A stretch of DNA of 23,294 nucleotides from Lingula anatina (taxonomy: Eukaryota; Brachiopoda; Lingulata; Lingulida; Lingulidae): assembly GCF_001039355.2 (NCBI RefSeq), contig NW_019773526.1, forward strand, positions 1-23,294. Reading direction: 5' to 3'. Positions 11,301 through 21,800 of the stretch are shown here, in pieces. A program made the position numbers and the translations under genes. Each line of letters opens with the position of its first letter. Position 1 is the stretch's first letter. The notes under the pieces are model-generated. The model did not search any database, was not told the DNA's origin, and saw only the letters and a list, made by a program, of their open reading frames with translations.

Positions 11301-14300
11301 GACCCGAGTGGCTTCCCTCGTGCCCCACCAGTTAGACGACGCATTAACTTCGACAGAAGCTCCTTCACTCGTCAACTCAAACGCAAATGTCGGATTGTAG
11401 AAGTAGTTGTCATGGAGATATGGTGAAGACCCACCGGCAACTATGGCCGCCATGTTGTTTGCGTCTCTTGGGATGTTGTAGTATATGATGTTGTCAGTAA
11501 CTATCTCACTCATGTTTCTGTTGACTGGTGTTGTCCACCACATCACATGTAGACCCGTGTTGTTGAAGATGTAGTTGTTTGTGACGGTTCCAGACACACC
11601 CTCCAGGTGGAGGACATCATTGTAACTATCTCCCTGTCCGTGCTGTATCACATTTCCATCTATACTGCACTGCTGTGTGTGAGGACCGTCCTCAACTTCT
11701 AAAACCTGTATGCTCTCTTGCTGGGTTGTATAGTGGATCTGGTTGCTCCAAATGTTCAACTTGTTGTTTCGGAATACGCTGTGAGTCCTGGCGTGGATGC
11801 CACCATGGTTCCCTTCTATATAATTGTTTGCTAATGTAGCATTGGTGTCAGCTACATTAAGTCGGACAGCAGCTTTAGAATGTTCAGATGGGTAGGAAGT
11901 TGACATACCGTTTCCACGAAATATGTTCTTGCTGATGAGAATATCACAATTACTCTGTCCAAACGTAGTTATGTTCACTCCACCCAGACCGTTGTTCAAA
12001 AAAATATTGTCCTCGATGTGAAGGTTGCCGTGAGGACCTAAAAGACCAACCCCGTAGCACTAGTTATAAAATATATAAAATACATGAACTTATATATAGA
12101 TGCACCTGCTATTATCTCACACTTTTCTTTGTAATTTATCCTTAAGAAAATGCAGATGTTTCCAAAAAGCTCAACAAAATATAAATGGGCAGACTTTGTC
12201 CTATAATCTGTACAAAACCTAGATAATTAAAATAACACATTTACAAATGGCAGCTCGCTTTTAATTTAACATTTCTAAATGTAACTAAATCAATCTAAAT
12301 GCATTTTTTAAAACATTAAACATCTTTAAAAATATCATCCTATATCTCATATCTCATTTGCCACACCTTAAGTATCATAATACGTGTCTTGACCTAACGC
12401 ATCCTCTATATAATTACACGTCATGCAAACAAGCTGGCAGCTTGACCAATTAACTTGGCCATTATGCAGCTAACAATGCAAAGACATAATTAAGATGTGG
12501 TCTAGGCCAAGTCCTAATTGGCATGGAATGTGCTCTGGGTCACTTATACAGTGGACTAGATTAGGACTTTATCTGTATATTCTTATATTTGAATAAAACT
12601 GCATTGTGAATAACAAGCACCATATTATCAATTATGTAAAGTTTTTACCTTTAGTCTTAGATTTGTCGCTGGATATCTTGATACCAAAAACCATGCTTTG
12701 AGGATCATATGTGTGCCGATACGATTTTGTACTATAAACCCGGATGGTAACGGTGGAACTGTTCATTGGAACATCTGACGGAAGTGAACCGTTGTTTTGA
12801 TCAGCGTAAAGGATTCGTCTTGAGAGTAGAGTTGAAGATCCCTCGAACAATTCTAGTCGGAATTCCTGCAGGTTATACTGAAGGATTTGGACTGTGATAT
12901 TCTGTCCAAGTTCGGAACGTATCGCACGCGTGCAGTTTAAAGCGTTTCCTGAATATTGTCTTCCGTGAGAATGATATACCAGAGTGCTGTCGTTAACAAT
13001 TAGCATTATGTGACTTTTTTCACAAATATTATCGATTCTATAAATGTCATTCGGCCACCCCACGGACTCTTGCATGATCGTAGTATTTAGTGATACACTT
13101 CTTGGGTTACCCACAACGACATTAATCCCAACGCCCTTGTTGTCAAGGAACTCGTTCTGTTTAATGATACTAGTTTTCACTGCTGGTCCAATAAGTTCAA
13201 TGCCGTTTAAACCTGACAGGATCACCCGTGAGTTTTGTATGATTAAACTGTGGCTGAAGGACTGCACAGCTGCGCCGTACGTGTTTCCTCTGTAACCTGC
13301 GTTAAAAATGTCTACAAACAACAATTGCGAAGGGCCAGTGTTTTCATCATCTGAAGCAAGTACCATGCCTTTCCAACGCAAGCAATGAGCTGTTTGGTGA
13401 TGACATCCGAAGGTAATCCTGTCTCTCTTTTTACCCCTGGCAACTATTCGACCCAGAACGAGGATCCCTTTGCTCATCGCCGGCTTAATCAAAACACCAG
13501 GTTCAATGAAAACATCAACGCCGGGTAAAATAGTCCAGTCTTCTTTGAGATAGAAAGGGGAACCTGATACTGCCAATGTTATGGACTGGTTCAACCACCC
13601 ACCAAGCACGCTACCTTGTGGAATTCCCTCTGTAAAGTCAGGAGCGTACACCATCTCGTTTGACCTTGAAACGAATGGAAGCACCCGCACGTCTGGTAGG
13701 TACATGTCATTGTGTGCGTCATATACACGTTCCCGTACACAGGTCGTGTTATCACATCCCCAAAAGTTGTATCTGGCTTCAATGGTGTCAGTCCATTTTG
13801 TAGAACGGGTCTTGGCATGCACCTCTGCCTTTAGCCCTGGGTTTCGAAGTGTGTTGTTTTGAACGCAGACTTTTCCATAACCATCGAGAAGGAGTGCGGC
13901 TGACACCGGTGGCTGCCAGGGATATCGTCCGTTGTTGTCGGAAGCATAGGTGTTGTTAGCAATGATGTTTCCCGTCAGTACAACCTTAGGTGCATTAGTC
14001 ATGTCATAGTCTGATTGCTCCATGTTCATCTTGATGATATTCCTATAATTGTTTCCTGATATATTATTGTTCAAAATTTTTATTGTCTTTTCATATTCTC
14101 GGTAAAGAACCATTGACCCATATCTGTATTCATTGCCTATGATTTTATTCCCTGATACTGTCATATGCAGGGCACCCCCGCTAATGTTAAGTACACTCCC
14201 CCTGTTGTCAGTTATTTCGTTATTTAAGAACCGGATGTCCACACCTTTGGGGTTGTCTTCTCTGACAGTGTACTCTAAAAATGTGTTCCTGGTACCACTG

Positions 14301-15754
14301 ATCTTACATCCATAAACGGTTAATTGTTCTCGATTTCCACGGCCATTGTCAATATGAATTCCATTATCATTGGAACCTAAGGTTGTATTCTTGACTGAGA
14401 TGGCGAATGATGGTAACAGTTCATTCACTAGAGGGTCACTGAAATCACTGTATAACCGAACATCTATCATTTTGTTGTTTCCTACTATGACTGAGTCTTT
14501 TATATCCACACCGACTTGTCCCACATCAGGGTAGTCTGGATGCCTTCTGTCAGTCCGTATTCCATTAGTGGTGCCGTGGTATTGTCCAATTACTGCTGCG
14601 GTGGACCCACTAATTAAAACATTGTCCAATCTTAAACTTGGCTTATACTGCGGTAACTCGTCTGGAATTTGAAAGTGCACATTAATGGGCATTACGCACA
14701 ACTGAGTTTATTTTTAATGTATATATTTAGAAAAGCAACCTGAATACAATGCTTAATATGAATATGATTTTTAAAGCCTGTTTTAAATTTCGTTTTTTAA
14801 ACTGGGGCTAACGTGTTTCTCTTTTGGACATGACAGTACCCTGAAAATATTGATTTTTTTTTAATATTGCATTTTGACTATATTGCGACGTATACAGGGT
14901 AGCAGTAAATTTGACAAGAAAAGTGCAAAATAGTTGCAATATTACTGTATTATATAGTGTGTGAGTGTGACGTGTGTCAGTGTCTACATAATATTACGGT
15001 TTATGAAAAAATAACTATACTGTAAGAATGATTGTAAATGTCGCAAAATGGTTACTTGGTATATACATGTACAAGTATATAAGACATATGTCACAGGCCA
15101 GATCCCAATCTATTCCACTTCTCAAGTGGCCAACACCACATCCCAATTAGGACATGACCCAGACCACACCCCAATCCCAAGTGGGTCTTGGCATTCTTAA
15201 CAGTATAATAGCCATGTTAATTGGCCAAGAAATTTTCAGGTGAGCTTCCAGTATGTTTGTATGACATGTATAATTAAATAGGGGGTGTCATAGATCAAGG
15301 CACATATTATAAAATACAGTTGTAATAAAATATAGTTGCATTCATCTGAGGATAATTTTTAAAGATAATTGCATAAATGTTTAAAGGGAAAGCATAATTT
15401 TAAAATTTAACACAATATTATAGAGATATATCAAAACAGATTAGAATATCCAGTAAAGGAATGCTTAATCAAAGGTGTAACAGGGAAAGCTAGCAATATT
15501 TCATTTGTATAAATTTTAACCTGTCCATTTTCCAAAGGGAAAAGTGATTATTTTAAATACAAAGGAATGGATTTTTTCCAAGAGAAAAATATTGAGCTGA
15601 GTGTTTTCATTCACTTAGTGTTCATCTTAACCTTGGCCAATTAACATGCTCGTTATGCTGTTAGCAATGCAAAGACCCAATTGGGTCTGGGTCTTGTCCT
15701 AATTGAGATGTTGTCTGGGCTTCTAAGGAAGTGGACTAGATTGGGATCTGGCCT

Positions 15755-15803
<49 letters not shown>

Positions 15804-18800
15804 AATCATGAGACAAGTAGCTCCCAGCACGTTGGCTATTGACCTTAACATTTCGGTGCAAATACTTTGCACTGGTGAAATGTACAAGTCAATTTATAAA
15901 GGTTAAGAAATAACGACAGAATTACATTTAACTGGCCAACTATGCACCTATGTCAAATACAATTATAGGTTTACACCTACCAGTCTCTTTCGCTTACCTT
16001 TAACCGCCAGGACTACTGCGTGGATATTTACATCACACGGCCAGATACAACGGTGTCTCCTAAAAAGGAATTGCAGTGTGTTAGTAGACGTGGTGAGAAC
16101 AGAATACGTCGAGTTCTGCTCTACTGTCCAGTTTTTCACTGTGTCTGTCAAAAGTAACTTAAAACCATGAAAAGCACCACTGATGATAAAAACCCGAAGT
16201 CTGAGGTCCAGCCTGGTTGTAAAGGTACCACATTGCATAGACGCATTTATGTTGCGATAAAATGGCAGCATATCGCCTTCATTGGCCAGATGCGAAGTGC
16301 CGCAGTCGCGTTTGTAAGAAGTGAAGACTGCTGTTGTGCCCCAATTGGATAACCAACTTCGCAATAATACAGCATATAAACCTATATCCTTCATGCTGGA
16401 GTCCCTGAGAGTTGCACTCAGTGTGTTTGTGTCAAAGGCGTTGGTATAAATATCTGTCATCACTATGTTAGTCATATTTCGCTCTATTCCGTCTACATAG
16501 AGTTGGCGAATCCCCCCTCCAGAGGTAAGGATGGCCACGTTATTAATGGCATGTCGGTTGAAGTCCACCTGTAAAGACGGACCTTTTGTACTTGACCCGG
16601 AGTCAAAGTAGCCAGCAAACTGGATCACTGCATGTTGTAAAGTGCTGGGGCGAGCTGTCATACCTAACCTTATTCCGGCCCACGTGGAGTCCCGCGATGG
16701 TTTGGTGCACACGACTCTGAAGAACGTAGAGCACCGGTATCTTTGTATTCCCACAAAACAGTTATTCTCAAAGTCCATTTCGCTTTCAGCACACTTCAGC
16801 TTTAAGCCCAGTTTAGCTGTATCAGTTACCATATCCAGTAACCTGAGAGAAGTATATCCAAGTCGCCTACATTCACCATCTAACCATGTAGTCAACATCG
16901 GTCCTCTATATGATGAATCGTAACAAACTGGCAATATATTTCCATTTTCTTCTCCGTAAAGTCTCCCATAAAACGATGTAGTGCTATATGATTGAGATGG
17001 CTCTCTAAGCAACGCAAATGTACCGAAGCCTATTTTTGATGTAATATTTTTCGTTGTATTCGACTTTCCTTTGGCGGTAAAGATGCACTTCTTTCTTTCG
17101 GTTCCACTGACATTAAGTCTTCCCTCTATGTACACTCCAACAGAATCTTCAAATTCTAAAACCGCCCCTGGTTCTATGGTAAGTGTGGCGTTGGCTGTCA
17201 CGTTCAGGTCATGTGTCACCGTGTACGGTCTACCAGTGTCCTTAAGAGTAAGGTCGGTCTTGATGCGGCCACCGAGTGTGTAGGGAGTTGGTGCTGGATC
17301 CACGTCTATCATCGCAGAGGACAAACTGGAGAGATCAGCCGTGATATAGAACGGAGTGTATAGGAACTCAGTTCTCAGAGTGTAGCGTTTTGTGTTGTCA
17401 AGGATTCGTGAATAAACACCATAAGGATTTGGTGTTCCCCAGTAATTTCGTGACACATCTAGTGTTCGTTGGAAGAAGCCATCATTCCAAATAGCCAGTT
17501 CATATTCGACAGACGGGTTTTCGAAAATATTGCTTGTTACTGTGAAATTGCTTTGAATATTTTTTACAACCAGGGTGGCATCGACCTGGTGTCTTTTGTT
17601 TTCTGTTGTTACATTGTTGTCTCTTAACATATTTCCAGTCATGAACAAATCTGAGGCAGAAACGCAAATGACACATTGGGACACGTCATTATCAGATAGA
17701 GTGTTGTTGAGTATTTTGGTATTCCCGTCGGTTTCTATTATAAAAACCGCATCTCCATTTGTTTTAGATACCGAATTTCCATTCACCTGGATATTTCTTA
17801 TACTGTCTGTCCCACAATTGCGTTTGTAATCATACCCCAACGCGAGGGCAGTTCCGCTTTGATTTTTGAAGACATTTCCGGACACTACCATATCTGTAAG
17901 GGCACACTGTTTCGCTTCTGGCATCGATATACCAAATCTGTTGTTTACCAGTTTGTTATTTTGGAAAACGAACCTGACGTTGTTTGGCAATGTCCACATC
18001 GAGATTGCACCAACAGACAAAGCATAATTAGAGGATCCATTGAACTCATTGTTATTCAGGGTAACATTCCTCTGGATATGTTCAAAATACGCATGGTTCA
18101 TGTTATTCACAAGACTGCTTTCCTGAAGCCCAATAGTACCGGATCCTTTCCCCACGTACAGACCTGTCACTGAGGAATGTTCGATACGAGAATTTGATAT
18201 ATGGACGGACTGCCATTGATTTTCAAGAAGAATCCCATATACTGATCCCTTAACAGATATGTTCTTGACTGATAGTCCAAAATAACTGGATTGAGCTGCA
18301 AAACAATATACACAGACTGAATTGATTATATGTTGGCATTTTGCCTAATCTTCCGTTACGTAAAGTTAAGTTATTAATGCATTTAATGAAATAACATCTA
18401 ATGACATAATACAATACTTGTTCATACTAGATTCTTTTAAATTCCGCAGAGAAAGAAATATACTGCAAAAAATGTGTAAATGTGGTTCACATTTGGGTCC
18501 TTTATGACCTTACGTTTGCGTGGTCTCAGCTCATATGACACTTAACGCGAATTAGAATTACTGCCTTGCTCAATTCTAACTCTTTTATGGTTGCGGGATG
18601 AGAACATTAATTCCACATTTTACGTATTTTTATAACTTGATCTTTGCTGGCGACACTGTCAATGCTTCTGCAATAAAATAATTAATGCATTTTGATAATG
18701 AGGAATGCAGAAACGACTGAAACGTAATTTTATTGCAGCCGTAAATTCGCACGTTTTCATTTCAAATTAAACCAGTAATGGTGTATGTCCTTTTTCGTCT

Positions 18801-21800
18801 GATATACTTCAACGGCACGATTAAGAAAGTCCCATTGCATTGAAAGATGTAACTAAAAAGATGCAAATACCCTTAATACCCGAGCTGGTATTTCCTGTAC
18901 TGTTTACTCCCCCCCCCCCCCCCCATTTCCCTCACCTCAATTGGCCGCAACTGCTTGCACAAACGGTCTTGAGTATGTTCAGGACGCCGTCAGTGTAAAG
19001 TGTGTTTGAAGCAACCAAGGCAATAAATTCAAACACGTCAAGGTTAAACTAGCCTCATTACCTTAAACATAAGTCATCCTATTGATTTTTTTCCGAAGGG
19101 CTTAATAGCTATGCTTTTTACTGACGACTTGCGAAAATTTGGCTCATTTAGTGTCGTTAACGACCTTCAATATTTGTTAATTTATACTTATTTTTCAAAA
19201 TCTATAAACAGAAATTGCACTCGTGAAAATGGAAATGGTTTGAAACAATATCGAGGGGCACGTTATAGACTATACTGTGCAGCTTCCTCTGCGGCTGAGC
19301 ACTATTCTCTAGTGTCTCAGAAACGGTGCTGTCCCATATTATAACTTACCCTTGTAAAATTATTGGAACAAGCTAGTTCCATTGCATAAAATCAGTATAA
19401 ATCAAATTATCCTAAGTGAATAGCTATAAATTGAATTGTGATTGATTTAAGTTTCTTTGGACTATTTACGGTGCATTTTAACTAATTGCACGTAACTCAC
19501 CAGTAAAGGCAACCCCGCTGCGCATACTGTTCTCGACGTTACTGTTGTTGATCGCCGCATGTCCAGCGATGTCTCTGATCAGAATTCCATTGACAATGGC
19601 GTTTGTGATGTTCAGGTTATCAAGAATAGGTGGGATTCCGCTAACAGATATGGCCGCTGTATCATTAGAGTGAGTCTCGTTGTTAGGAAGACCGGCAAAT
19701 TCGATGTCGACATATTGGAGATCACTTACTCCTGGTTCGGAGGAGTTAGTCATCAGCTGTATCCCAGACCAGTACTTGGCTGTTTCGTTGGCATCCCCGC
19801 GATATCCAGAGTAACCTGAACACTGCAGCCACACGTCTTGACTGTGAACTGAAGAACAGCAGAGCCAAATGCATTAAAATGTGCATAACCATGCACTTCC
19901 ATACCCGTGCCCTACATGAAATAGTAACATTTGTCTAATATCCAATCAGTTTATGCTGTTAATTACAATATTTTGAAATATAACAAAACAAAAATCTAGG
20001 ATATAGTCTCAAGGTATCGTAAACGTTCGTTAAGTTTTGGACAATTTTAATTAAAACTAGACTGCAACTGGCTTAAGCCAGTGGCGGAGGATTCTACTGC
20101 AAAATAGGTGTGGAAATGCTCTTACAAGGTCATGTGAAGGTCATGGGTTAAATTTGACCCCATATTCTGAAAGAGCATGTGCGAATTGGGGGTGGGGGGT
20201 CAACAAAACTTCACTTTTAGCCCACTTCCATATTTCTCCATGAAATAGCCGAATGACCTTGAAAATGAGGGTCAAGGTCAAATTTGACATTTGATTTGGG
20301 GGTGTTGGGTATATGTTTGGGGTAGTTTACTATAGCATGTTATCACAAAAAATCAGTATTTTATGGAGAAATTGATAAAGTCGCTATTTCTGTGAAATTA
20401 TTAATATTTAAAAATCTATATTAAAAAAACTAATCAGTCAATTGTCAATAGTAATAGCGACTGCACTGGATAGATATCTAGGGCAACTTTTTACATCATC
20501 CTTGTGGCTCTGTGACATCTGGTTTACCCCCTGCCGAGTGTCAACCTCCTGGAGCATATTTTGCAATAAGTTGACCTTGACCTGACCCATTTGTCTTAAA
20601 ATTGAGTCACATGATATAAAATCATTGTGTGACCTCACCTATGAAAGGATTTGTCAAAATGTTGAAAATTCTAGGAGATATTGCATTTTGAAATTTGCAA
20701 AAAAAATTCACTTTAAAAGGCTCTGTGACCTTGAAAATGAGGTCAAGGTCAAAAAAATTGGGTGGACCGGAATAACTGTTCATAGGCTATCAGTATGAAT
20801 TTTTTCAGAATTTTAGAAAGAAATTTTTTGACGAAAAATAAGAAGAAGAATAACAGGAAAAACAAAAGTATTCCCCTATGGGGAATCCTAATAATACTTT
20901 TAATTAAACGTCAAATAGATTCCCCTGTCTTTGAGAAGTAGAGAGGAATAGATATTTACCAAAAAGCAATTTGGGATATTTCTCTCAGAAATCCAATGTC
21001 AATTGGCTTGTTTAACATGCTGTTCTTAATCTTGGACATATTTGAAAGGCATAACAGAATATATTGAAACGGGTTTGACACGCTTGCAATCGAGCTTACA
21101 TATATCAACGGGTGGAGTAAACATATCTGAGCCATTAAAACAAGGTAAACAAAAATGTCGAAAGTCTGTACACAAATTTACCTATGAAGGAACAAAAGAT
21201 TGAAATGTGGTTTCTGGTTTCTGGTCTATCGCTACCCGTCGAGTTAAGGAAAATGGCGTACATGTAACGGTTCACATTTCGCCAAAGTAGTTTTTTAAGC
21301 TTGTCCAGACCTACGCTGCGTGTGACGTCAAGGAATAAGATATAGGAAACTGTGGCTTGTCAAGCGGGATACAATAATCCCTAAAAGTAGTAAATACTTA
21401 CAAGGATGAAAAACAGATATTTTAAGTATTGCACTTACCACAGTTGTTTACACGGGTCCCATCATGGCGACAGTGCCAGAGAGAGCTCTCTTGTCCATTA
21501 CATCTCATGTTACTAAGTAGAATACTACCGTTTCCATTGCCTCTATTATTTACTCTGGTACAAGTTTCGTATCCCAGCATCCTAGCCGCAACTCTGTTAT
21601 TGTCTCTGTAGTAGGGGCTGTCCCAGCCATTCAGACAAACGGTGCCGAAGCTACCTGGATGGAGAAGTCCTTAACCATTCAACAAACTAATTGAACAATG
21701 CCAAATTTGAAAACAATACTCAGTTGCATAGGAAACTATTCTTAAGTGGGAGGTTTTTATTTTTCGTACATCTTTTAATGTTTTATTAATACAACGAAGC

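Larger units (their letters stand above)
14662..15997. other. Intron 4, contains a foldback element
   Basis: 1,336 nt. Half of it is the inverted-arm element at 15091-15758, followed by a TA microsatellite. The rest is AT-rich. No coding segment is evident. Confidence 0.5.
19849..21438. other. Intron 2, repeat-filled
   Basis: At 1,590 nt this is the longest intron in the model. Most of it is repeat: a half-site-rich element (about 20070-20905) and the direct-repeat copy A (21060-21225). No open frame in it carries splice sites and phase compatible with exons 2 and 3. Confidence 0.5.

Noticed and set aside
13581-13862. Plus-strand open frame opposite exon 5
   Set aside because: Antisense shadow of the beta-helix coding sequence.
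19111-19344. Plus-strand open frame in intron 3
   Set aside because: No domain, no codon bias and no flanking signals; random expectation in this length of sequence.
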